From Anarhynchus alexandrinus (Eukaryota; Chordata; Aves; Charadriiformes; Charadriidae): a stretch of 64,000 bases of DNA. How positions within the stretch are numbered: the stretch's first letter is position 1; each line of letters starts with the position of its first letter. A program made the position numbers and the translations under genes. Below, in pieces: positions 1 to 10,128 of the stretch. The stretch covers positions 127,318 through 191,317 of the forward strand of contig VUYV01000190.1 of NCBI GenBank assembly GCA_008711295.1, written 5' to 3'. The notes beneath the pieces are model-generated. The model ran no database searches. It saw only the letters and a list, made by a program, of their open reading frames with translations, and was not told the origin of the DNA.

Positions 1-898
1 TATAGAATATAATGACACAAACAGAAGAACTGACTGGAGAGGGAGAAATATTTTGTACAACAAACATCGTTGTTTTGATAAATGGGTTTATTAACTTTAG
101 ACGCTTATTTGCTCATCCATAAGTGTTGAATCCTTTCATCCATTCAGAAGCCTCCTGGATTCTTACCTTAACTGCAAAGTAAGGGCTTGGTACAGTTAAG
201 AGTACATCACATGTTTTTCTTCTATGCACTTCAACTTCCATGGTGAGATCTTAAGAGGGTCCTACTTATCCCAAGAACAATTAAAAATATTTATATTAGC
301 ATACATTGCCAGGCTTTCTATTTTTGAAGGTGATAACAGGGATGGGAGAGAATGGAATAACATTTGTTTACAGAGGTGTTAAAAGTCTAGGACTCAACTC
401 TGCTTTCTTTGGGAGCAGCAATGCATTTGTAGGTATGACAATAGCCTTAGTCACACCACAATTGCAAGTCATCAAATAGCATTAAATTGAATAGGGAACA
501 ACTTCTGCACCCCCACAAAATGAAGGCAAATTGTCAGGAGAGCAATAAAAGAAAAAAAAAAAAAGCTTGTAGGTGGAAGACTAAGAGCGATGATATTATA
601 GACAATAAATTTTAAAAGTGGAAGGAAAACTATTCTTAAAAAGTATTTCATCCTAGCATAGCTATTATTATACAATGATCATTTAAAGTCATTAAAATAA
701 TTTTACACACAACTAATGAGAAAGCCCTGCTGCTTTTTCTATGCAGGCATTTCTGATTAAATCATTTATTGATGAGCTGGGATAAATCTAACATGTTCCA
801 AAACTGGAGAGTTAAAAATAAACAAGCTTCTCATAATTTCTCAGTTGAAAAATCATCATTATTAACCCTCCCCACCAAAAAAAAAAAAAAAAAAAAAA

Positions 899-899
899 N
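899..899. other. Ambiguous base in poly-A tract
   Basis: A single N sits in an A-run (about 878-900). This is a homopolymer-length uncertainty; any frame across it is unreliable. Confidence 0.9.
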
Positions 900-961
900 A
901 GAAAGAAAAGCGTAACCTGCAGAAAAGCAATGTGATAAAGAGTTGAGATCATAAAACTCAC

Positions 962-1009
962 CAAGCCCAGATATTTTTGTAGATGAAGACCCAATATTAT
1001 CATAACAAC
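962..1009 (-). CDS. Candidate minus-strand small exon, 16 hydrophobic codons
   Basis: An acceptor (ccattgagcag, AG at 1011-1010) and a donor (GGCTTG|gtgagttt, GT at 961-960) bracket 48 nt that are open in phase 0. They encode VVMIILGLHLQKYLGL, which is hydrophobic enough to be part of a membrane segment. It shares strand and phase with the candidate at 3356-3430. The pyrimidine tract is weak and the exon is short, so chance remains quite possible. It is listed because a reader looking for downstream exons of the minus-strand gene should test it. Confidence 0.17.
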
Positions 1010-3355
1010 CTGCTCAATGGAATTTCAGCAACTCTGCAGTTCAGGCTGTTCACCAAACAGACACTCCAGCAGTTTATTAGCTTACCGTCAAAATAGAGTG
1101 GCCCTTAAAAAAGGCTCACCCTAATTGTTTTGCAAGTCCACAGTACCTTATTAACTTGCCCATTAACACTCCTAACAGTTAACTGACTTTGCAAAGGATG
1201 GGTAAAACCAATTTCCCAATTTACTGTTTCCAGCCTCACCTTCTAACTTTCACAACAAAGTGGCCCTGCTGCTGCTGCACGGGGCCCTCTCACAGCACAA
1301 CAGTTTCAAGTCTCTCCTTGATCGTTGTAGCGTAAAAGGGATTTGTTGCAATTTTATTTGAAGATGAACATACAGATATTAGGTACTTCCAAATATTTTC
1401 CTCCAAAGCCACTGCAAAATATCTACAGAGATTAGCAGTTCTTGCTGCTGATGAATGCAGATGCATTATATTAGAGAGCTGGTTCAGATAAGGAATGTAC
1501 TTTTAAGTTTCCAACTGTTCACATTTAACGTGTTTTGTTTGCGCAGTGGAACATCCAAAGATTCCTTTTGGAGGAAACTAAATTGAAAGACTGTATTCCA
1601 ACTGCTACATAAAAGTTTTTGAGTGTGTACAATAGGAACGATTTACAGAGCTACTCCTATTTCATTACAAGATTTACTAATGCGAATATAGTTCTTCGCC
1701 TTCTATTCTTCAGCTGCTCATTTCTATCCCTCTAACACCCTGGGACTGTGCTAGAACAAACATTTTGTTATCATAAACGAACACAGATTAGGAAATCAAT
1801 CCACCTGAAAAATAATGGAGGAAGATTGAGCTAGGGCACTTTTCTTAATCTGGTTCATTGTGTGAATGCAAAAACTGTTATCAGTAGCAATATCTTTGTT
1901 ATCGGCCAAAGAAAACATTTATGTATTTCAAATGGTGAAAGAGGCAAAGGTGGAGAATCTTTCCTCAAATAAATGGGTGTCCAATCCTAATCCCACATAA
2001 ATTAAAAACACCAGCACGTTATTGACAACGCAAGCAGCAGACCTCAAAAAGACAATTCCCATTGTTCTGCACCAACTATGATTATGTCCCAAAATTTTAT
2101 CTGAAAATACAGTCATTAACTTTTGTTTGGATAGAATTCTTTCTCCCCCACAGCAATGCTTGGCAAATGAGCTTTCCAGGAGCCTGAGTAATTACAGGTA
2201 AAGTTTGAAGGGGCATTAATAAACTGACAGATAAATTGTTAGGTAATTAATACTTCACAGCATAATCCTCCCCTTCTAACAATCAAAGATTTTTCTGAGA
2301 TTTCTTCAAGCTTTGCACAAACATTTCACTTTGCCTGGTACTTTGTCTGTACCAGCAAACTGCCAGAAAATGAAGATCCAGAAGTGCTAAAATAGAGCTT
2401 TGAAGCAAAAGCTCTTTGTTACCTTAAGTGGAAGAGGCTAACACTCGGAAAATATTTGTAAATTAGAGAAGTTCCCTATTTGTTAGCTATCATTTAGCAA
2501 TGCGTTGGAGACGCACTGTTGTACATTGTTACAATGCATTGTAAACTGTTTAGAAGATTTTTTTGTACTATTTATAAATTCTAAGTCATGCAATTTATAA
2601 AATAATTCTCTTCCAAGAGATACAAAAAACCTCATAACCTTCCTAAGTACAAGCAGAACTCTGCGCATCTACAAACAAAAGAAATTGATTTCTGTCTGCA
2701 ATACTCGCAGTACAAATACCTTCCCCATATGTTCTCAATTCTAGAGCAAGAGATTTGTACATACTTCCTTAACAGCAAAAACATGGACAAAACAAATATT
2801 AGTTCTTTAACTGAAGGCATACTTCTCCAAGCACTGCAACTTAGCTCTGCAATGCTCTCAAAACTTCCCAAACTCTCACCTTTGAATTCCTACCCAATTC
2901 CTCCTCTCCAACCTTACTGGCTAGCAAATGTACATGAATGGTGTAAAACACAAATACAATCTCTTTCATCTGCATATAAAAAATTATCACCTTCACACTG
3001 CCTCCCCGATTTCTCTATTATCCTAGGATGCTCTCTTTTACCTGCTGACTGGCAGACAGTTCCCTACCAATTTTTAAGACACTTTACATGCTTGAAGGTA
3101 CTTAAGCATTACAAAAAAATGGTAACACCTGCAGTACCATAAATATTCACCTGGGGTAGAGTCAGTCTGGTTCTAGTTACCATTATGGCTGACTTAAAAC
3201 AGTTACTTGAATCCAGAAATCCCAGGCAAGTATCCAATCACTATGGTATCGTGAGAAGTTTCTCTCAACTCTGCTTTTTTTCATCTGAATCAAAAGTGAA
3301 ACATCCACTGGGCCACAGAAACTTATTTTCTAGCTCAGCAATACAGACCACTTAC

Positions 3356-3430
3356 CTGGAGTGTCGATTCATGTGTCTCTTCCAAAAACATTACATTAAT
3401 AGCAGTGGCATCCAGATACTCGCACGGTAA
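3356..3430 (-). CDS. Candidate minus-strand internal exon, 25 codons
   Basis: On the minus strand an acceptor-like tgtgttcacttag (AG at 3432-3431) precedes 75 nt that end in an excellent donor, CTCCAG|gtaagtgg (GT at 3355-3354). Only one of the three frames is open, and it is phase 0 at both ends; the peptide begins LPCEYLDATAINVMFLEETH. It lies on the same strand as the start exon at 10 kb, about 6.5 kb downstream, so it could belong to the same gene. Weak points are a poor pyrimidine tract, a small size and the phase-1 end of the start exon, which would need an intervening exon. Function unknown. Confidence 0.3.
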
Positions 3431-4453
3431 CTAAGTGAACACATTGACGGTGCTTTCTTCCCAGCTCTGCTCCGTGTACACATAGAGGAAAGGGTTCCAC
3501 TAGCAAAAATGATGTTTTCAAGCCTGTCTGGAGAATCCGGTGTTGGGACCTCCAGAGCTCTTCTCTGAGCTATTTCTTTTCGCATTACTTTAGGGTTGTA
3601 TGAGAAGGAAGGGGAATGCATAGAGTAGATGAAGAACAGATGCCAAAAAGGGGTACGGAGCAGCTGGACAGAACCGAGGGCCCTGTGCACCTGGGAGGCA
3701 TAGACGTGTCCTGGGACATCTGAGTCTTAGTCTGCTTCAACAAACTTCACCAGACTTCATTAGCAAGCTGCCACTGGTCTTCGTTGCGATCCACAACATT
3801 CCTCTTGGCACATAATGACAGATTTTTTTTTGTTTAAGCAACTAGCAACCCTCCTGTAATTTGCTTACTTGAATACTGATGACTCAATGGTTTTAAAATT
3901 TCAGAAGCCCTAATTAGTAGTGTATATGCTTTGCTCACTAATAAACTTCCTGTCCAGGAACATCCATGAAAGAGTAAGAATTTTTTTTTCCCCTAACACG
4001 TACACAAAACCAGTAACTTATATGGGCAGAAGTTTTCTAGAGAATGCAACACCTTTGGGAAGATATAGGAATATCCTCTTTTTTTTTTTTTTAAAGCAAC
4101 AAAACCAAATCTATAAATCATCTCAAGCTCAACAATTGAATATTGGTTTTTTTCATTAAATCCAGATTTGGTTTGCACAATAAGTTCTCAAAGCACTGTT
4201 ACCTCCCATTACAGAATGAATTATACAAGTGTACAAGAAATAAGCAATTGTAAAAGAAATTAGCTTTTAAGTGATTTAAGTAACTTAGGCCTTGTTAGAT
4301 TTTTTTATATATATATTTTGAGAATAATCATAGAAAGGTTGAAGAATAGATGTAATTGTATAAGGTTGATTAATAGAATGCAGGTGCTTAAAGGAACAGA
4401 ATTGAAAAGACGGGGTCAGCACCCAGCATTGAAAGGGGGACGCCCCTTGCTGA

Positions 4454-5770
4454 GGTCTTAAAGATTGGAAAAAGATACCCCTGGCACAAACATTACAGAA
4501 ACGCAAATTGTGCCAGGAGGAATGGCCATTCCTGACCAGAGTTAGAGTGGGAGGGCCAGTGAATTCATGGCCTCCCAAAGGAACTTCTAAACCCCATAAG
4601 CAAAAATCTTTGAGAATAATTTTGGAGGACTCGGGGAGTCAAGATATTGATTATCAGTATATTGGGTATAATTGGGCACAACAAAGGAAAAAGGCTCCTT
4701 TGCTGAAAACTGACAGAAATTCCTTTCCCTCAGCTCCATCAGCTGGGGAAACCCGAATTTCCTCCTACTGGTATTGCAATACATCCCAAACCCAAGAGCA
4801 GGCCCTGGCGCACCTCCCAAGACTCCTGCAGTTACTGCAGTTATGAGGCATGAGCCTTGGAAACAAGGTGATTTAGTGGCCTAGCAATCTAAAATGCTTA
4901 GCTTACGAGATGATGCTGAAAAATGTGCTCAATTACTAGTGGGAATTGTCCCTGATTATACCCCTAATCAGAATGATATGCGGACTCTGCTACAAGAGTT
5001 ATTCCAAGCAGAGGAGAGAGAGAAGATTTTTCAAAAAGATAGAGAAATTGCCCAAAGAGGTCAAGGGCTAAATCCCTGGCCGGAGCAGGATCCAGAGTGG
5101 AATGTGACAACCACAGAAGGGATAAGAATCTCTCAGGCTGCTATCCAACAGCTAATAGAAGCAGTTCAGCAAGCAAGCAAGAAAGAATAACTAACTGGTC
5201 AAAAGTTTTAGAATGTAGACAAAAACCTGATCAACACCAAAGCGATTATCGGAGCCAACTGAAGGATACTTTATTGAAATATGGGGGAATGACCCATGAC
5301 AATTTCCAAGAGCAATTAGCTATTAGTGTTTTTGTAGATCAATCTGCGCCTGACATTAATAAATATTTCAAGAAGCACATGCCAGGCTGGCAAGGTAAAA
5401 CATTAACTAAAATTCTGAGTATTGGTGCCTTCGTTTTCGACAGAAGAAACGAAGAGAAGCAAAAACAAGAAGAAGAAAGGTTAAAACCTGAAAGAAAGCA
5501 AGAGCGGAAAGAGAAATTGGGTTGCTAGCTGCTGCTATCACCCAGACATATAACCCAAAAGGAAGAGGTCAGGGATTTCCCCGAGAGGGGTTTAGAGGAA
5601 GAGGGGCAAGAGGTAGAGCCCTTCCTGTTTCTCAATATGCTGATTCTTTAGAATGTTTTTATTGTGTAAATTTAGTTCATTACCCACAGTCCGGTGAAAT
5701 TCTTTAACAAGGAATAACAAAAACACTACCTAATGATATATTAGCAGAATATAGATTGAAAAATTGCCAA
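4454..5770 (+). pseudogene. gag: Degenerate endogenous retrovirus gag (gammaretrovirus-like), matrix to nucleocapsid
   Basis: This is a fossil of the Gag polyprotein, the structural precursor that assembles retroviral particles. The order of pieces is typical: a matrix-like segment in frame 2 (about 4454-4840); a capsid-like segment in frame 1 (about 4849-5185) containing a QELFQAEERE motif; a continuation in frame 0 (about 5186-5520) that holds the major-homology-like stretch with conserved Gln/Tyr/Leu spacing and a long Glu/Lys/Arg-rich helix, as at the end of gammaretroviral capsid; then an Arg/Gly-rich nucleocapsid in frame 2 (5522-5707) with a damaged zinc knuckle. Breaks are direct: frameshifts near 4845, 5185 and 5520, a TAG at 4882-4884, and a stop at 5705. 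No protease, polymerase, envelope, primer-binding site or flanking LTR could be identified. The family assignment rests on architecture and motif recognition only. It lies antisense to the presumed host gene, probably within an intron. Confidence 0.75.
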
Positions 5771-6044
5771 GAAAAAAACCTGTAGTATATTAGTTCAATC
5801 GAAATGAAGTACCCGTACAGCTGAGGATGTGTGTGTGCTTAAGTGCTTTACTGGGTCAGAGCCAGGGGCATTCATTAATTTGCTGGATTATGCCGCAAGA
5901 TATGGGTAATGCTGCAGGAGTAGGAGATGGGTGTTTCCAGGAAAAAAACAACTTAATGTTCACATTGATGCTATAGCCTTAAACACAGCGTATATAAGTA
6001 GCGACTGGAAGAAGCAGCACAGATCAGAAATACAGACATGTTGG
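5771..6044. other. Unassigned sequence between gag remnant and CR1
   Basis: The reading frame after the gag nucleocapsid breaks into multiple stops and no pol motif is visible. A short TATA-like 'tatataag' occurs near 5992, but no LTR boundaries accompany it. This may be decayed retroviral sequence or host intron. Confidence 0.4.
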
Positions 6045-6680
6045 CAAGAATATTTCAAGAATCACTGAGGGTTGGAAGTCACCTCTGGAGGTCATTTGCT
6101 CCAATGCCCCTGCTCATGCAGGACCACCTGGAGATTGTTGCTCAGGGTACTGTCCAGATCAGACAGCTTTTGAGTATCTCTAAGGATCTCACAACCTCTC
6201 TGGGCAACCTGTACCAGTGCTCAGTCACCCTCATAGTAAAGAGAAGTGTTTCCTGATGTTCAGAAGGAACCTCCTGCATTCCCGTTTGTGTCCATTGCCT
6301 CTGTTCCTGTCACTGGGCAGCAGTGGAGAGAGCCTGTCTCTATCCTCCTTGCACCCTCCCTTCAGGTATTTATAGACATTGATAAAGTCCTCTTGAACCT
6401 TCTCTTCTCCAGGCTGAACAGTCCCAGCTCTACCAGCCTTCCCTCATAGAAGATGCTCCAGTCCCTTCATCATCTCTGCGGCCCCTTTTTTGGACTCCCT
6501 CCAGTCTGTCCATGTATCTTGTACTGGGGAGCCTAGAACTGGGCACAGTACTCCAGGTGTGGCCTCACCAGTGCTGAGCAGAGGGGAAGGATCACCTCCC
6601 TCCACCTGCTGACAATGGTTTGTCTAATGCAGCCCAGGATACCAGTAACCTTCTTCGTTGGAAGGGCACACAGGCATGTG
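6045..6680 (-). mobile_element. CR1 LINE, 3' fragment, minus strand
   Basis: The plus strand shows the reverse complement of a CR1 3' end: a degraded 'ggttggaagtcacctctggaggtcat' start near 6070, then the usual order 'cctctctgggcaacctgtaccagtg', 'tctccaggctgaacagtcccagctc', 'ggcctcaccagtgctgagcagagggg' and 'aatgcagcccaggataccagtaac'. The copy is 5'-truncated near 6680. It therefore holds the end of the reverse-transcriptase ORF and the 3' UTR, interrupted by stops and not functional. It is very like the copy at 14354-15163. Confidence 0.9.
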
Positions 6681-7762
6681 GTAGATAGGCTTGAGGTAAA
6701 ACTGCCTTTCAAGAGAGTATTTGAGATGGACGTTGTACATCTCCCATTCTCCAACAGAAATCATAGCCAATTTATTAAAAATTAAATTGCTTGTGTTACA
6801 AATTTAAGTTTGTAGTTTTGTGTGCAAGGTATTTAAGTCACCAATAAAGAGGAGATAGCTTTCTGTACAGCAATCTGCTGGTCTTTTCTGTCCTCTTTTA
6901 CATCATTCAGAGTTATAGTTGTCATCATAGTGACTATCCAAAGTAACTGACTTCTTAATCTTCCAAGAAAGAAGTCGGAACAGCCCTTCTCAGAACATCT
7001 GCATGTCCTTTCATACAACCAGACCACAATACTCCATGGCTAAGAGACCAGATCCTTGACTCTTCCTATATCTATCAGCAACCTGAATGTTATTTATTAG
7101 TAAAGGCTCTAGTGATTCCAAGGAATACCTTCTCTGTCAGTTCAAATATTTTGAAAATTGCTGAAGCACCAATTTTCTGTTTGAGACATCACTTTTTTTT
7201 TCATAATAGTTTCCATATGCATATACATGACTGAATTTGTACATCTCTATTTGTACTTCTTTCTGAAGTTCTACAAAATCCCTGTTTTTAAGTTCTGATG
7301 ACCAAAGCTGCTGTGGGTATAAGAAAGCTTCTCTGCTTCCTTTCTTTTAAATGAGTTTTTAGTTCTAGACACTGTTAGCATTATGACAAATGACATAAAT
7401 GTAAAATAGCCATAGAAGAAAATAGTGGATGAAGAAACATGATCTTATCGAACACATTTGCTATCTAAATCCACTAAAGTTTTGGTTGTTAGAGACTCCA
7501 GCATGACACAATGGCAATAGTAGTTCATTCTGCAGCATTAAATATTTGTGTGTATTAAGATGGGGGTGGAAAGGGCAATGACAATGGCACCAAGCACTGA
7601 GAAGATTTTAATGGGAAGAGATTTAATCAGGAATGCGTCACAACTGAAATGGAGAAATACATCAATGCTTGGAAATGCTCTTTTACAGGGGCACAAACAA
7701 AACCATCTATAATACAAAACTGCATAGGGATATTAGCAAATACACAGGCCTGTAAAGAGATT
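6681..7762. other. AT-rich non-coding stretch
   Basis: No open frame with coding character, no paired splice sites of quality and no repeat family I recognise. It is probably intron of the minus-strand gene. Confidence 0.5.
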
Positions 7763-7883
7763 TGTCATGGTTTGGGCTGGACTGGCCACTGGGCAAGTAA
7801 CAGATGCTCTCCCCCAATTCTCTCTCTCCAAGGAGAGGCAGGAGAGAGAAAAAGACTTATGAGTTTAGAAGGAACTAAGCTAC

Positions 7884-7889
7884 TTTAAT
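7884..7889 (-). terminator. Putative LTR polyadenylation signal ATTAAA
   Basis: ATTAAA on the minus strand lies about 240 bp downstream of the LTR TATA box and about 120 bp before its 3' end. This is a plausible position for the R-region poly(A) signal, in an AT-rich part of the LTR. Confidence 0.4.
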
Positions 7890-8125
7890 GAAATATTAAT
7901 AATACAATAATAAGAAAATAATGAAATACATACAAAACCATATCAAGCTCCCAGGATGACAATCATGTCACCGGCTGGCACTGGGGAAGTCACAGACAGG
8001 ACTCGGTGACAGATGGGAACTGGATTCTGGATCTGGATTCAGGATTGGGATCAAAGGCAGACAGACAGAGTCCTCCTCAGACGTCAGCCATTGAAGAAAG
8101 AGAACTGACCCTTTGATTCTTCAGC

Positions 8126-8132
8126 TTTTATA
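8126..8132 (-). promoter_or_regulatory. TATA box of the solo LTR
   Basis: TATAAAA on the minus strand, in context agTATAAAAgc, is placed about 350 bp from the LTR's 5' end, as expected for the U3/R boundary. Promoter activity is inferred. Confidence 0.6.
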
Positions 8133-8478
8133 CTGAGCATGAGGCAGATGGGATGGAATACCCTGTTGGTCAGTTTTGGGTCACCTGTCCTGTCCATTCC
8201 TCCCTGCAGGTGGGACCTCTCTATGCTTTTCCGCTTCCAACCCTCCAATGGGGCAAAAAAAGTTATCTGCCCTTGGGTGTTATAGCAATAAGGATAAGCA
8301 AGAGCCTCTCTGCATACCATTCCTTCGCATCAACTATAAACATAGGTCTTATCACTCTGAAAGCGAACAGTTTCTGCACAATATGCTGCTAATTTCAGCA
8401 GTTAGAAGAGGCTTAGCTAAAAAGTAAAGTTACTGAACAGAGAATTTGTTCTGTTTCACCTCAAACTAGGACAAGAAT

Positions 8479-9930
8479 TAAGACAAAATTCAGTACGATT
8501 TTAGAAGGACAGTATTTATATGGAATAATAAAATCTCCAAAATAGCTAGAGAAGAATACCTGACAGAATGTCTGTATAAAACACCATTAGATCGATAGCT
8601 TGTATTCATTTTCAGAATCTTGCACGAATGTGGGAACCAACAACAGAAACCTATTGTCCTCAAACCAAGACACCTATGTTTTCCTCTTTCAAATCATATT
8701 ATAACAAAACCCAAGATAACTCCGTACCGTATTCCTAACACTGTTGCTATTCTTTCCCTGCTGAAGCATACTAAGAAACTGGAGAATGAAGGAAAAAAAC
8801 ATACCTGTTAGCACTGATCCTAAATTAATAATCATGCAATTAATGTTAGAAGTGTCAATTCTCCATCATATCTGAATTCTTTTACAGGTGGGCGAGATGA
8901 CAAAGATGGTAATGAAACAGGGAGGCATGTTAGAAATTCAGGTATCCAAAAAATTCTCCTCCATCTGGAATGTCTTTTAGTAACAAAGAACCCAGAAGGT
9001 TCCAACAGTCAATTTTTAATTAGATGCAAACAGTAGATGTGCTAACACAGCCACAACACTGGCCTGAACTATGTGCAGAGCTCAGCTACATCCAGTACGT
9101 ACCATGTAGATATTTACACACTGAATAATTTTAAACTCTTGGATAGCCTTATTACCTTCAATAGACTGACTCATATTTATGACTGTAAGGGCATGCACAT
9201 AAGCAGTTTCAGAATCAAAAGTCCAATTTTAAAGAAAGTTAAAGAGCAGTAATTTTGCTAGACCTCGAACACAAGTCCTTCTTGCACAAGTGTTAGATTA
9301 CAAACTGAATTTAAAACTGGAGCTCAGCAGCTGAACACAGGAGACATTTTTCTTTCTACCTTTTACGTGAGACATTTCTCTCATCCCATCAGTTTTCACA
9401 ATCTTTGAAACTCAACGGGTTCACACTGAGGTTAAAAAAAAAAAAGCATCATTCTGTCTTTTGAAGTGTATCATGATTCTTAGTCCAACTTTTTACCTGC
9501 TTGCTAATCTTAACTGCATTTCTGTTTATTATTCCCTCAGTCTTCATTAGTAGTAGTATCTGTTCATCCGCATTAGAACTCATATTAAAGCTATAGTTAG
9601 CATGTGATCTGGCCAACTAAAAAAATTAAATCAAAACATTCATATTATGCTAAACTACATTTAATTCTTCCTGCCAGTTTTTCAAACAAACTTCTTTCCT
9701 GTTGTTCTGTACACTTAAGAAAAATTGGATGGGAAAACTTGAAAATACACACAAAGTAAGCTGCAGAAGAAAAGTCTCCTCCACAACAACAGGTTAAAAG
9801 AAATAGAAGACATTTATTTTCTTACTTTACAGTATCTCATTAAACAGAGTTTAGAATACATATATATACACAATAATCTCCAAATGTTTAACATAAGCCA
9901 ATTTTGCATAAAAATTGCTTTCATACTTAC
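8479..9930. other. Probable intron, no recognised features
   Basis: AT-rich with stops in all frames. A 15-nt exon-like motif on the minus strand ends in GCTAACAG|gtatgt near 8800, but it is too short to support. Poly-A (9434-9445) and AT-rich simple stretches are the only other structure. Confidence 0.5.
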
Positions 9931-10128
9931 CATTTTTTTCAGCTTTCTCCCTGCTATGGGAGTAGCCAGGAACTGAAGAAGAAAAACTTGCAGTATCTCC
10001 TGAGGATGGTCCAGGTTTCTGATTGTTCTCACTACGGTCCACAGCAGCAGCATTCAGTTGGGACCTTCCAAGATGCTGCTGGGGGTGAGAGGGACTTGAG
10101 GGGGGATCAGGATCTGAATTCATTTTAG
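9931..10128 (-). CDS. First coding exon of an unrecognised minus-strand gene (64 codons, N-terminal disordered region)
   Basis: Read on the minus strand, a pyrimidine-rich acceptor (cttcctttgcag) is followed after 5 nt by ATG at 10123-10121 with A at -3. The frame stays open for 64 codons and reaches a consensus donor (AATG|gtaagtatg; GT at 9930-9929), leaving phase 1. The peptide starts MNSDPDPPSSPSHPQQHLGR. It is rich in Ser, Pro, Gln and Asn, ends in a charged stretch (SREKAEKN), and has no signal peptide or membrane segment, so it looks like a disordered N-terminus. Because the ATG sits just after an acceptor, the upstream exon should be 5' UTR. The CpG island 1.5-2 kb upstream, with several minus-strand donors, fits that. 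Beyond the donor the frame runs only into AT-rich low-complexity sequence, as expected for intron. I do not recognise the protein family. Agreement of acceptor, start, frame and donor makes a real exon likely, but conservation was not tested. Confidence 0.6.

Larger units (their letters stand above)
7763..8473 (-). mobile_element. Solo LTR of an avian endogenous retrovirus
   Basis: The element spans about 711 bp. On the minus strand it begins TGTCCTAGTTTGAGGTG and ends CCCAAACCATGACA, giving TG...CA ends with short inverted termini. Flanks carry AGATT (7758-7762) and AGAAT (8474-8478), a 5-bp target-site duplication with one mismatch. Inside, on the minus strand, are a TATAAAA box (8126-8132) and an ATTAAA polyadenylation signal (7884-7889) in the right order for U3, R and U5. 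No internal retroviral genes adjoin either end, so this is a solo LTR left by recombination. A 5-bp duplication suits class III (ERVL-like) or class I elements; the TGTCCT start is common among avian ERV LTRs. It is unrelated in orientation to the gag remnant at 4.5-5.8 kb. Its promoter points the same way as the presumed host gene. Confidence 0.82.

Noticed and set aside
3391..3690. 99-codon minus-strand frame including KVMRKEIAQRRALEVPTPDS
   Set aside because: Looks protein-like in part, but no good acceptor/donor pair keeps it open; the smaller exon at 3356-3430 uses another frame and fits the splice signals better.
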